Shown one piece after another: positions 14,912 through 22,522 of a stretch of DNA of 64,000 nucleotides. Numbering within the stretch: the stretch's first letter is position 1; every line of letters begins with the position of its first letter. A model generated the notes under the pieces. That model made no database searches and was not told the DNA's origin. It saw nothing but the letters and a program-made list of their open reading frames with translations. The DNA comes from Oscillospiraceae bacterium (GTDB lineage Bacteria; Bacillota; Clostridia; UBA1381; UBA9506): contig SVJO01000001.1 in the NCBI GenBank assembly GCA_015068935.1, positions 1-64,000 of the forward strand, given 5' to 3'. The translations under genes were made by a program, and so were the position numbers.

Positions 14912-15232
14912 ATGAAAACATTTAATGAGTGGGCGAAGGAAATTCACAAAAACGCAGTAGAACATGGCTGGTGGGACGAGCCAAGGAGCTTTGCGGAAGT
15001 CGTTGCACTGTGTCACAGTGAACTATCAGAGGCTTTGGAGGAAGATAGACAAGCTAAACCTATCTTTTATGTAGAAAACAGTAAGCCGGAAGGTATTGCT
15101 ACAGAAATGATAGACTGCTTGATTCGTATTCTTGACTGGTGCGCTTATGCTGGTGTTGATGTCGATGAAATTTTAAGCGTTAAACACGAATTTAATAAAT
15201 CCAGACCGTATAAACACGGGAAAAATTATTAA
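14912..15232 (+). CDS. MazG-like nucleotide pyrophosphohydrolase
   Basis: The 106-residue protein has the MazG-type helix EVVALCHSELSEALEEDR with an E-x2-E-like metal site, and a second acidic helix (EMIDCLIRILDWC) that completes the four-helix core. MazG proteins hydrolyse nucleoside triphosphates to monophosphates. Phage versions may deplete alarmones or abnormal nucleotides during infection. A strong AAGGAGAG precedes the ATG. Confidence 0.8.
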   Translation: MKTFNEWAKEIHKNAVEHGWWDEPRSFAEVVALCHSELSEALEEDRQAKPIFYVENSKPEGIATEMIDCLIRILDWCAYAGVDVDEILSVKHEFNKSRPYKHGKNY

Positions 15233-15249
15233 AACGGAGGTAAAAACGA

Positions 15250-15426
15250 ATGATTTATCAACCAAAGACAGACTGTTTCGGCTATAAAATGAGAGATTGT
15301 ACTGTGCTGGATGATTTATATTGCGTAAAAGACGGAAAATGCTCTTTCTATAAAACAAAAGAACAGTACAAAAGCGATCGTTTGAAATATGAGGGTCTTG
15401 CATACGAGAGAGGTGAGAAAAAATGA
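15250..15426 (+). CDS. small cysteine-containing phage protein
   Basis: The 58-residue frame starts at an ATG after ACGGAGG and ends in an ATGA overlap with the next gene. The sequence DCFGYKMRDCTVLDDLYCVKDGKCSFYK has four cysteines spaced like a small zinc- or disulfide-bearing domain found in phage proteins. The function is unknown. Confidence 0.6.
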   Translation: MIYQPKTDCFGYKMRDCTVLDDLYCVKDGKCSFYKTKEQYKSDRLKYEGLAYERGEKK

Positions 15427-15641
15427 CGTGTCCTGTATGTGGTGGAAATTCTAAGGTTTGTGATTCAATCTCTGACTGTGAGGCCGTTTACAGAAAACGC
15501 AGGTGTTTAGAATGTAATCACGTATGGTTTACGGACGAATACGAATCCCACGGCAGAGATTATAAGAAATACGCGAGCGACAGACGACAAAAATACAGAT
15601 GCAAGCGAGGTTTATTACATGGTAGATATACAGAAAATTAA
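15423..15641 (+). CDS. NrdR-like zinc ribbon protein
   Basis: This 72-residue protein starts MTCPVCGGNSKVCDS and has RKRRCLECNHVWFT, the two CxxC pairs of an NrdR-type zinc ribbon. The ATP-cone of true NrdR is absent. It might bind DNA near nucleotide or replication genes. The coupled start is at 15423, and it overlaps the primase gene by 23 bp. Confidence 0.7.
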   Translation: MTCPVCGGNSKVCDSISDCEAVYRKRRCLECNHVWFTDEYESHGRDYKKYASDRRQKYRCKRGLLHGRYTEN

Positions 15642-17982
15642 ATCAAGTATTTCCTGCGTGGAATATGCTCAGCGCATCGGTTTACCAATACATAAATCTG
15701 GCGACCGGTGTGTGTCACCACTCAGAGCGGGTGCAACAAACAAAACATCTTTCGTGGTTATGGACGATTTTTTCTACGATTACGGTTCAGGCATCGGCGG
15801 TGACGTTATCGAGTTCTGTTCATATTATGCACACAACGGAAATCGCGGTGATGCAATCCGAGAACTCGCGAATTTAACAGGCGTAGCAGACGTTCATCCC
15901 GATGGCTGGGTGGAATATACACATAACATGAACGCAAAAACAGCACACTATCACGCTGCACTTACGGACGACGACCGCTCATATCTGCAACAACGCGGAC
16001 TTACTGGAGCGGACATTGACCGTCTCATGATAGGCCGTGTAACCGATGGCGACTTACGGGGCAGACTATTCCTACCCTACTTTTCATCAAGCGGCGACCC
16101 GTATGTTTGCTACTATGCAACACGCGCTATGCCCGGTGGCAGCTACCCTGATTCAAAATATCGTAAACAAAAAATCGACGACCACTGTCAGCACATTCCG
16201 TGGGGTATGCAGACACTTAACCGCGAGGGCGACACACTTATTATAGCAGAAGGATATTTCGATGCCGTTTCCTTCGAGTGTCAAAATTATCCGGTTATAT
16301 CCGCTATAACAGGCAGATTTTCAAAGGGCCAGCTATCAACCGTGATTTCTATATGTAAGCGATACGAAAAAATCCTTATAGTTTACGACAACGATGCAAA
16401 ATCACACGCTGGCGATAAATTCTCTATGGATATGGCGCAACTCCTGTTTAAAAATAAAATTCCATTCGTAGTCGGCAAGGTTCCCGGACAATACAAGGAC
16501 GTTTCAGAATATTATGCCGACGGTGGTAAGTTATCAACAATCATCGAAAACGCAAAACCGGGGATGCCGTTCTTAGCCAGTCAGTGCAAAACGCTCGACG
16601 AACTCAGAAAATTCATATTCTCTGTGAATCGTTTCACAAGCGAAACAACTCTGGCAAGCATTATCGAGGCTTGCGCCGATAACTTCACTCAGCGAGAACT
16701 TAACGCTTTGCAGAAGGAAGCAACACAAGCTCCGACGGAATCCATGATAGCAGACGAAATAATAAAAACACACAACGTTATTTTTATAGAACAAGTCGGT
16801 TTTTACGAGTGGGACGGTAAGCGATGGCGTAAAATATCCGATGCCATTATTAAAAACTATGCCGACACTTTATACGGCAAGCGCTTCTCCACTGCTCAAC
16901 GTATCGGTGCTGTGTGCAATCTGCTTAAAGGCCGTACACTTCGCAAGGTCGAGTTCGACAGAAAACCAGTAATCACATTCCAGAACGGAACTCTCGACAT
17001 CGAAACCGGGAACTTTCGTGATTTCTCAGAAACCGACTACTGCTCTATCTGTATGAACTATAATTACGATCCGGACGCGCGCTGTCCCGTGTGGGAGGAC
17101 TTTATACAAACAATCACGAATTACGAGCCTATTTCAGCAGAAAATCTACAGTTCATCGGTGGTTATGTTCTGTTTCCAGACTGTAAACACCAGAAGGTTT
17201 TCGTCCTCATGGGTGACGGTGGCAACGGAAAATCTGTTTATTTAGAAATTCTGCAAAAAATATACGGCGATGAAAACGTAACACACGTCGAACCTAACGG
17301 CCTAACACAAGAGTTCCAGCGCATACGCTTGAAAGATTCATGGCTTAACATCGGCGCAGATATAAACAGCGACTTCTCCCGTGGCGAAATACGTGAGTGG
17401 ATTTTAAAAATCGCTGACGGAACAACTATCCAAGCGTGTTACAAGGGTATGACACATATCGACTTTAACCCGCGTTGTAAACTTATTTACGCTTGTAACC
17501 AGATGCCAACCGCTGATATTATCAACGGCCTTAACCGACGTTTCCAGTTTATAAATTTTCCATGTCGTTTCGTGGAAACTCCGGACCCGGACGACCCGTT
17601 GCAGCATGAACGGGACATAAATCTTATTCCCAAACTCATTGCAGAACTTCCGGGCATATTCAACTGGTGCTATGATGGTTATAAGACACTACAACTCGTA
17701 GGATATTTTACCGATACACCAGACCAGAACGACATGCTGAAACAGTTCGAGACTACTTCTAATCCAGTTTCGGTATTCTGTGAGGATTATAATTTCAGAG
17801 GAACTATGACGCGTGACGAAATTTATAACTGGTACAAAGACTGGTGCGAAAGAACGGGACATAAGCCTCTGGCGAGAGAGCGTTTCCTGCCGAAATTCAG
17901 AGAACAGATGCGGAAGGAAATTGCAAAAGAAACTCGCGTAAGAATGAACGGAGTGCCGACGAGAATTTTCGAGTTTAAGTGA
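15619..17982 (+). CDS. P4-type DNA primase-helicase
   Basis: This 787-residue multidomain replication protein has an N-terminal zinc-binding-like primase region (SISCVEYAQRIGLPI ... DYGSGIGGDVIEF), a TOPRIM domain with E in IIAEGYFDA near residue 210 and YDNDA near 255, then a D5-type SF3 helicase with Walker A GDGGNGKS near 532-539 and a KLIYACN(Q) sensor region. It should prime and unwind phage DNA. A repeat array that could be its origin lies directly downstream. The ATG follows AAGCGAGG within the previous gene. Confidence 0.92.
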   Translation: MVDIQKIKSSISCVEYAQRIGLPIHKSGDRCVSPLRAGATNKTSFVVMDDFFYDYGSGIGGDVIEFCSYYAHNGNRGDAIRELANLTGVADVHPDGWVEYTHNMNAKTAHYHAALTDDDRSYLQQRGLTGADIDRLMIGRVTDGDLRGRLFLPYFSSSGDPYVCYYATRAMPGGSYPDSKYRKQKIDDHCQHIPWGMQTLNREGDTLIIAEGYFDAVSFECQNYPVISAITGRFSKGQLSTVISICKRYEKILIVYDNDAKSHAGDKFSMDMAQLLFKNKIPFVVGKVPGQYKDVSEYYADGGKLSTIIENAKPGMPFLASQCKTLDELRKFIFSVNRFTSETTLASIIEACADNFTQRELNALQKEATQAPTESMIADEIIKTHNVIFIEQVGFYEWDGKRWRKISDAIIKNYADTLYGKRFSTAQRIGAVCNLLKGRTLRKVEFDRKPVITFQNGTLDIETGNFRDFSETDYCSICMNYNYDPDARCPVWEDFIQTITNYEPISAENLQFIGGYVLFPDCKHQKVFVLMGDGGNGKSVYLEILQKIYGDENVTHVEPNGLTQEFQRIRLKDSWLNIGADINSDFSRGEIREWILKIADGTTIQACYKGMTHIDFNPRCKLIYACNQMPTADIINGLNRRFQFINFPCRFVETPDPDDPLQHERDINLIPKLIAELPGIFNWCYDGYKTLQLVGYFTDTPDQNDMLKQFETTSNPVSVFCEDYNFRGTMTRDEIYNWYKDWCERTGHKPLARERFLPKFREQMRKEIAKETRVRMNGVPTRIFEFK

Positions 17983-17987
17983 CAACG

Positions 17988-18180
17988 ACTTGGGACAGCA
18001 ACTTGGTACACCACTATAAAATAACGTTTTTTATGTAATACTTTTGTAATAATTTTGCTGTTTTTATAGCGAGTGTACCACGTTGTACCACGTTTGTACC
18101 AAGTTATTTTTTATTACTTGGTACAGCGTAAATCCGCTCTACTACTCTATTTTCTTTTATTTGTTCCAAGTGTAACAAGT
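17988..18180. repeat. iteron-like array, candidate replication origin
   Basis: Eight 10-bp units related to TGTACCAAGT occur in this stretch. Units on the minus strand start at 17988, 18001 and 18116 (read as ACTTGG(G/T)ACA). Units on the plus strand start at 18074, 18084, 18095, 18162 and 18171, with one to three changes. Three units are spaced 10-11 bp, one helical turn. The array begins just past the primase gene. The gap 17983-18292 has no other gene. Confidence 0.6.
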
Positions 18181-18292
18181 AAAAATAATAAATAAATAGA
18201 GTAGGTAGCTAAAAACTAAATATGTATATATAGCTCCGAACGGCGTTTTTACTTGCAACACATAACACACTCAGAATTTTAAGGAGGTTCTT

Positions 18293-18490
18293 ATGGCGAC
18301 AAAAAATAATAAAGAAATATATACCATGTGCGACAGATGTAAGCGACTTTATCATTCTTATACTGTCGCCAACTGTAAACATGAAGCTGTTAATAAACAT
18401 TACGGGCAGCATATCTGTCTGTATTGTTGCATGAGGTGTAAACATCATAAGAAAGTTGATTTCGGTGTGATGTGTACTCTTAATAAATAA
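18293..18490 (+). CDS. small zinc-finger-like protein
   Basis: The 65-residue protein has at least eight cysteines and several histidines (CDRCKRLYH, CKHEAVNKHYGQHIC, CCMRCKHH), suggesting two zinc sites. It follows AAGGAGG after the candidate origin and precedes the terminase-like gene by 22 bp. It could be a nucleic-acid-binding packaging or replication factor. The function is unknown. Confidence 0.65.
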   Translation: MATKNNKEIYTMCDRCKRLYHSYTVANCKHEAVNKHYGQHICLYCCMRCKHHKKVDFGVMCTLNK

Positions 18491-18512
18491 TATTTTAATG
18501 GAGGGATATATT

Positions 18513-19061
18513 ATGGGTAACGAAATTAAACCTACCGGGCGTGGTGGTAAATATAATTTTCCTAATGCTCAACTTAAAAGAATTGAACAAGACGACGATA
18601 AACGTGCCTTTATTGGTAAGGCTTTGCATAATATCTTAGAGGTGAGCCGCGCTTTTGATGCTCCACCTAAAAACGACGAAGAACTCTGTGAACGTTTGGA
18701 TTGGTTTTTTCATACGTGCCAAGAGACTAATCAACTTCCGACGGTTGAAAAAATGTGTTTGGCTTTAAGTATGCCGAGGACTACTGTTTTTGATATGGAG
18801 AGCGGAAGAACGCGTGGTTTCAGCTCTTTCACATCGGACATCATAAAAAAAGCGAAGAATTTAATCGCAAGTATGGACGCAGAACTTGCACAGGAAGGAA
18901 AAATTCAGCCAGTCGTTTATATGTTCAGAGCGAAGAATTATTACGGCATGAAGGACCAGCAAGACGTTGTTTTAACACCAAATCAGGCTGAAAACTTCCA
19001 AGACAGAGCGACTATTGAAGCTAAATATGCCGAACTTCCTTCACCTGACGAAAAAATTTAG
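18513..19061 (+). CDS. putative terminase small subunit
   Basis: The product has 182 residues from the ATG after GGAGGG; the upstream in-frame ATG overlaps the ribosome site. A helix-rich middle part (TVEKMCLALSMPRTTVFDM) resembles the DNA-binding helix-turn-helix of small terminases. The segment KIQPVVYMFRAKNYYGMKD is typical of a Clostridia phage family found before large terminases. Here the large terminase lies 5 kb further on, beyond an accessory island. The assignment is probable, not certain. Confidence 0.55.
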   Translation: MGNEIKPTGRGGKYNFPNAQLKRIEQDDDKRAFIGKALHNILEVSRAFDAPPKNDEELCERLDWFFHTCQETNQLPTVEKMCLALSMPRTTVFDMESGRTRGFSSFTSDIIKKAKNLIASMDAELAQEGKIQPVVYMFRAKNYYGMKDQQDVVLTPNQAENFQDRATIEAKYAELPSPDEKI

Positions 19062-19223
19062 CGACTTTTCGACTTTTACGCGCACGCGAGCGACTTTTTC
19101 ACGCATCTGCCAGCGACTTTTGAAGCCAGACACGCGAGACTATAGCGACTTTTGGAACCTTTAGCGACTTTCAGAGCCAGACGCGCGCGGGAGGACACGG
19201 GCGAAATCAGTTTTCGAAAGTCG
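19060..19223. repeat. AGCGACTTT direct repeats after the small-terminase gene
   Basis: AGCGACTTT occurs at 19060, 19089, 19112, 19144 and 19163. A shorter CGACTTTT is at 19070 and an inverted AAAGTCG at 19217. The intervening DNA is unusually GC-rich (ACGCGCACGCGAG, GACGCGCGCGGG). Such an array beside a small-terminase gene could be a packaging (pac/cos) recognition region, but this is inference. Confidence 0.55.
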
Positions 19224-19617
19224 GCCCGAAAAAAATTTCAAAAAAATAGCGGCACCCGCTCCGGTCCCTGTCTGATGCAGGCCGGCGGGCGTCGCTTTTT
19301 ATATTCTGGATTCATAGCGGGATATGTGCAGCGCATAACATAAGCGCTCTAAAATTGATTTTAAGCGATTTTAATAGTTTTATATAGTAAATGTACGCCG
19401 CTATGATTAAAACGGCTTAAAACAGCGTTTAAACACGTTTAAATGGTATATGCAATAATAGATATGTAGTTTAAACGCACAAAAACACGCCGTAAAACGT
19501 TTTTAATATCTGGATGCATAAAAACATATCTAAATATATAAAACAGTTTAAAACGCAAAAAAGCCCGCTATAATAGCAGGCAAAAAAAGAACCGGAGCAC
19601 GCGGCCCCGGTTTATTA
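19224..19617. other. non-coding stretch with GTTTAAAC motifs
   Basis: No credible gene was seen here. It contains perfect GTTTAAAC palindromes at 19427 and 19469, related GTTTAAAT and GTTTAAAAC copies near 19437 and 19546, and two hairpin-like GC stretches near 19562-19610 at the end facing the minus-strand cassette, which may end its transcripts. Base composition shifts from GC-rich to AT-rich along the stretch. Confidence 0.4.
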
Positions 19618-19767
19618 TTATAATTCAGATATATAGAAATAATCACAATTATATTTTTGTGCCAGGTTATAGCAGCGCCCAAAATCCGGCTCGCGATCCG
19701 CTTCTATTGTTATTTCTTTAAAGATGTTTATTGCATCGCGTGAAATAGTTAATATATATTTTTTCAT
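19618..19767 (-). CDS. small protein, last gene of the ArdA cassette
   Basis: This 49-residue frame starts at an ATG preceded by AGGAGCG and reads MKKYILTISRDAINIFKEI, ending in CDYFYISEL. It is 3 bp downstream of the next gene on the minus strand. It resembles small accessory-island proteins and has no known function. It is supported by its ribosome site and tight spacing. Confidence 0.5.
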   Translation of the reverse strand: MKKYILTISRDAINIFKEITIEADREPDFGRCYNLAQKYNCDYFYISEL

Positions 19768-19770
19768 TGT

Positions 19771-20046
19771 TTACGCTCCTATACTTTTTAATATTTCTTT
19801 TTTTGTTAGTGGGCTTGCGTTTGTAAATTGTTTCAAAAATTCGTTAATATGCCTGTTTGTAGTTTGAGAAAACGCCCACGGATCACGACACAAAAATTTT
19901 ATTGTTTTGTTTTGTTTGCTGTATTGTAAAATAATTGTGTCGTAGCTTTTTAATTTAATTGTTTTAGATGTTTCTATTATTTGTGCTTTACCGTAAAAAG
20001 ATTTACGCGCATCATAACGCGGGAATAACTCATAAATATTTAACAT
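19771..20046 (-). CDS. accessory protein of the SFYGKA ... TTxRHIxEFLKQ type
   Basis: The 91-residue protein matches a pattern common in small proteins of gut Firmicutes phages and plasmids (DUF8033-like): SFYGKAQI near the N terminus, a SYDT segment, then TTNRHINEFLKQ. A clear AGGAGG precedes the ATG. Its biochemical role is not known. Its place in an ArdA-led cassette suggests a function in transfer or defence evasion. Confidence 0.65.
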   Translation of the reverse strand: MLNIYELFPRYDARKSFYGKAQIIETSKTIKLKSYDTIILQYSKQNKTIKFLCRDPWAFSQTTNRHINEFLKQFTNASPLTKKEILKSIGA

Positions 20047-20093
20047 TGTTTTTGCCTCCTAAAAAATCCCCGTTCGCCGGGGATTATTAATTT

Positions 20094-20558
20094 TTATGCT
20101 ATTTTTTTAGTAATAGTTTGATATAAAATACCGTCGTTAATATAATAACTTTCGTCCATTCTTTCGTCCGCGTAAAATTCTATAAAATAACTTATCATAT
20201 CAACGCGCGACGGGTCCAAACAGCTGCTAAAATAATCTGTTATACAGTCGGCGAAATATTGCGCTTTTTGATCCAGCCAAACAGAAAGATTATATAAATT
20301 GTTATAACTCATATCTATTGACCGGAAACGGTCCCGCGCATCTAAAACGCGTTTTATTTCGTCGCTCATGTCGTCCGGTAGTGTACAATAATTTTTTTGT
20401 AACTCTTCCAGGCCGTCAAGGAATTTCAGCGCATCCGAAACAATTATAATATTTCGGTTATATGCTCCGATGCTATAATCACGCAGGCCGGCGCGTATAT
20501 GGTCCAGCTGTTCAGAAATAAAATTCATTTCGTTTTCTATCATGTCGTTATATACCAT
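20094..20558 (-). CDS. acidic helical protein of unknown function
   Basis: This 154-residue, strongly acidic, mostly helical protein has no cysteine cluster and no catalytic motif (YFADCITDYFSSCLDPSRVD, FYADERMDESYY). It lies in the minus-strand cassette downstream of ardA. Its acidity and company make it a candidate anti-defence protein, but there is no sequence proof. No strong ribosome site is visible just before the ATG, so an alternative start (the fifth-codon ATG) is possible. Confidence 0.55.
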   Translation of the reverse strand: MVYNDMIENEMNFISEQLDHIRAGLRDYSIGAYNRNIIIVSDALKFLDGLEELQKNYCTLPDDMSDEIKRVLDARDRFRSIDMSYNNLYNLSVWLDQKAQYFADCITDYFSSCLDPSRVDMISYFIEFYADERMDESYYINDGILYQTITKKIA

Positions 20559-20644
20559 GTTTTGAAGTGTGTTATTATTCTCTATTAGTGCGCGTTTTCG
20601 TTATCTGTTAATTGATTAATATATTTCATTTTTAATTCCTCCGG

Positions 20645-20728
20645 TTACATGTATTTTTTAGTGATTGATATAATAATTGCAGCGGGTAAATAAAAAACAA
20701 TTCCGAAAATAATTAAAAATATGCTCAT
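20645..20728 (-). CDS. 27-residue single-span membrane peptide
   Basis: The frame starts ATG in an ATGA overlap with the gene upstream and has AGGAGG at the right distance. It is nearly all one hydrophobic segment (SIFLIIFGIVFYLPAAIIIS) ending KKYM. A similar 26-residue peptide is encoded at 23335-23415 on the plus strand, which supports both as genuine. Confidence 0.5.
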   Translation of the reverse strand: MSIFLIIFGIVFYLPAAIIISITKKYM

Positions 20729-20910
20729 GCCGTCGCGCCTCCTAACATTAAATTAATGTTGTCGGCCTGTTCCGGCGTTGCGTCAAGTTGTATATAATAA
20801 CTTGATCCGCATCCAGAAACAGCGGTTAAAATAGCGCCGGCCGTTTTTATAATATCTATGATTTTATATTTTTCTGTTTCTGTGTGTGCTGTAATATTAT
20901 AGTTATTCAT
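20725..20910 (-). CDS. small cassette protein
   Basis: The 61-residue protein starts MNNYNITAHTETEKYKII and contains a GCGSSYYIQL segment. It is packed between two membrane peptides and has an AGGAGG ribosome site. It was not recognised. The small alternating alpha/beta pattern could form a ferredoxin-like fold. Confidence 0.5.
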   Translation of the reverse strand: MNNYNITAHTETEKYKIIDIIKTAGAILTAVSGCGSSYYIQLDATPEQADNINLMLGGATA

Positions 20911-20922
20911 TTTTAAATCCTC

Positions 20923-21012
20923 CTATAAAATAAATTCGATAAAGCCAGAAGCCAAAAACGGCAAAATTATAAATATAAATAATATATATAAGCCTTCTAA
21001 AAATGTTTTCAT
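20923..21012 (-). CDS. 29-residue membrane peptide
   Basis: The frame follows AGGAGGACC and encodes a short charged start and one hydrophobic segment (LYILFIFIILPFLASGF). It is 12 bp downstream of ardA on the same strand. Membrane peptides of this size are often overlooked. The function is unknown. Confidence 0.4.
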   Translation of the reverse strand: MKTFLEGLYILFIFIILPFLASGFIEFIL

Positions 21013-21024
21013 TTTTTGGTCCTC

Positions 21025-21546
21025 CTATTCTACTATTACGCCGTGCGCCGTTTCGCAGTAACCGTCAAAACCTAAATCACGCGCAAACGCTGCATAATCA
21101 AAATATCTTGTGAAAATATCCGGCGTGTCTTTAGTAAAATAACAATCATTTATAAGTTCTTCCGCTACTTCTTCCAGGTCCATGCCCTCATAGAATGTAA
21201 AGTATCCGCGTTGTTGTTTTTCCATTGCTTCCATAAAGTCATAACCAAATGCTTCTATAGCTGCTGCAATTTCTTTTTGTTCCCATTCCTGCAGGGCGTC
21301 CAACTCATTTAAAAAGTCGTTTAGTTCTTCTATGTTTTCCATTTCGTCAATAGCTCGTGGTTCAATATCAGAAGTCCATTCATAATCATTTATAAACCAT
21401 TCCGGATCGCCTTCTTCTAATTCTTCCGCTAACATATTTAATATGTCAGTCAGTTTCTCCGGTTCCATTGGTAGTGTTACCCATTCGCCGCCGTCCGCGC
21501 CGTTCTCGTTGTAGTTTCCCCATGTGTTAATAAAAATGTTTAGCAT
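21025..21546 (-). CDS. ardA: antirestriction protein ArdA
   Basis: The 173-residue, very acidic protein follows the ArdA pattern: an N-terminal IFINTWGNYNENG ... GEWVTLP segment, an EWFINDYEW motif, an acidic helical middle and the C-terminal YFDYAAFARDLGFDGY block. ArdA mimics the shape and charge of B-form DNA and blocks type I restriction enzymes on entry. It is the first gene of the minus-strand cassette, with its own consensus promoter. Length is near the usual 160-180 residues. No damage is visible. Confidence 0.88.
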   Translation of the reverse strand: MLNIFINTWGNYNENGADGGEWVTLPMEPEKLTDILNMLAEELEEGDPEWFINDYEWTSDIEPRAIDEMENIEELNDFLNELDALQEWEQKEIAAAIEAFGYDFMEAMEKQQRGYFTFYEGMDLEEVAEELINDCYFTKDTPDIFTRYFDYAAFARDLGFDGYCETAHGVIVE

Positions 21547-21601
21547 TTTAAATTCCTTCTTTCATTTATTTATTTTATTTGTGTTGCGCTCTATGTTTAT
21601 T

Positions 21602-21630
21602 ATTATAAAGTATTTGTTTAGGGTTGTCAA
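21602..21630 (-). promoter_or_regulatory. consensus promoter of the ardA cassette
   Basis: On the minus strand TTGACA (plus TGTCAA at 21625-21630) and TATAAT (plus ATTATA at 21602-21607) are exactly 17 bp apart. A copy of the repeat TTTGTTTAGGGTTGT lies between and over these elements, a likely operator. Confidence 0.8.
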
Positions 21631-21725
21631 TATAAATAACAAACAATAGTGCACAAAAATAACCCAAAACAAACACGTTTTATTTATGCAATTTATATAT
21701 AAATAGAGTATACCCAAAACAAACA
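21613..21725. repeat. three-copy ACCCWAAACAAA repeat between ardA and resolvase
   Basis: ACCCAAAACAAACA occurs at 21662 and 21712. An inverted relative, TTTGTTTAGGGTTGT, lies at 21613-21627 inside the ardA promoter. The copies are spaced about 50 bp. They could be operators or resolvase subsites, given that a resolvase gene follows. Confidence 0.55.
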
Positions 21726-21758
21726 ATTTAAGCATTTGCTTGATCCGGTTTATAAAAG

Positions 21759-21807
21759 CCCGGCGGGGGATATATGCAGCCGAGACGCGCCGGGTGAGGC
21801 GTCTCGG
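21759..21807. ncRNA. possible H-type RNA pseudoknot
   Basis: CCCGGCG (21759-21765) can pair with CGCCGGG (21788-21794), and CCGAGACG (21780-21787) can pair with CGTCTCGG (21800-21807). The pairings interleave, which is pseudoknot topology, with one stem directly abutting the other. The block is much more GC-rich than its surroundings and is not followed by a T-run on either strand. Confidence 0.4.
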
Positions 21808-21848
21808 TAGAAAAAAATAAAAAAAAGAAACTTTTGCAAATAAAAGTA

Positions 21849-21877
21849 TTGACAAACGTTTTTATTTATGATACAAT
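21849..21877 (+). promoter_or_regulatory. consensus promoter of the resolvase operon
   Basis: TTGACA (21849-21854) and TACAAT (21872-21877) are 17 bp apart and 30 bp before the resolvase ATG, which has a GGAGG ribosome site. This promoter is divergent from that of ardA. Confidence 0.85.
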
Positions 21878-21907
21878 AAGTGCAACAAATCAGTTGGAGG
21901 TAACGAA

Positions 21908-22522
21908 ATGGATGCAGGATATGTAAGAGTAAGTGCGAAAGATCAAAACGAAGAACGTCAGGTAGCAAAAATGAAAGAGCTTGGTATAGACGAGAGACGT
22001 ATTTTTATTGAAAAAGCAAGCGGAAAAGATTTCGATAGACCAGTTTATAAGAGTATGAAAGAGGTTGGTTTACGCGAGGGTGACGTGTTATATATTGATA
22101 GCATAGACCGCTTAGGGCGTAACTACGAAGAAATAAAAGACGAGTGGGCCGATTTAACGAAAAAGTTAGGTGTAGATATAGTAGTTCTTGATATGCCTAT
22201 ATTAGACACAAGAAAAAGCAAGGATTTAACAGGCACTTTGATAAGTGATATTGTGTTGCAGTTGCTTGGATATGTAGCTGAGAATGAGCGTACAAAAATT
22301 AAGACACGTCAAGCTGAGGGTATTGCAAAAGCAAAAGAGCGCGGTGTTTATACAGGTCGCAAAAAAATGGAAATAGATAAAGAATTATTTGAAAAATTAT
22401 ACGGCGAAGTGAAACGCAAGGAGCGCACTGCTCGTTTTGCTATGAACGAATTAGGGGTGAAAGCAAATACTTGGTATAATCTATGCAAAGAATTTGAAAC
22501 TCGTACAGGGAGGTTTGCATAA
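21908..22522 (+). CDS. small serine resolvase/invertase
   Basis: The 204-residue protein has the resolvase catalytic serine S9 in YVRVSAKDQ, the DSIDRLGRN motif, a long E-helix (LLGYVAENERTKIKTRQAEGI) and a C-terminal helix-turn-helix (TARFAMNELGVKANTWYNL). It is the small type (Tn3/Pin), distinct from the large integrase at 1646. It may resolve multimers or act on the repeats upstream. It overlaps the next gene by one base. Confidence 0.9.
   Translation: MDAGYVRVSAKDQNEERQVAKMKELGIDERRIFIEKASGKDFDRPVYKSMKEVGLREGDVLYIDSIDRLGRNYEEIKDEWADLTKKLGVDIVVLDMPILDTRKSKDLTGTLISDIVLQLLGYVAENERTKIKTRQAEGIAKAKERGVYTGRKKMEIDKELFEKLYGEVKRKERTARFAMNELGVKANTWYNLCKEFETRTGRFA

Noticed and set aside
19152-19343. 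63-codon frame in the GC-rich repeat area
   Set aside because: The translation is arginine-rich low-complexity sequence from the repeats, with no ribosome site.
20585-20629. 14-codon frame after a good GGAGG on the minus strand
   Set aside because: The ribosome site is good, but 14 codons are too few to call a gene; it might be a leader or a remnant.
21780-21807. The CCGAGACG/CGTCTCGG hairpin as a terminator
   Set aside because: It is followed by an A-run on the plus strand and by no T-run on the minus strand, so it cannot act as a normal intrinsic terminator.
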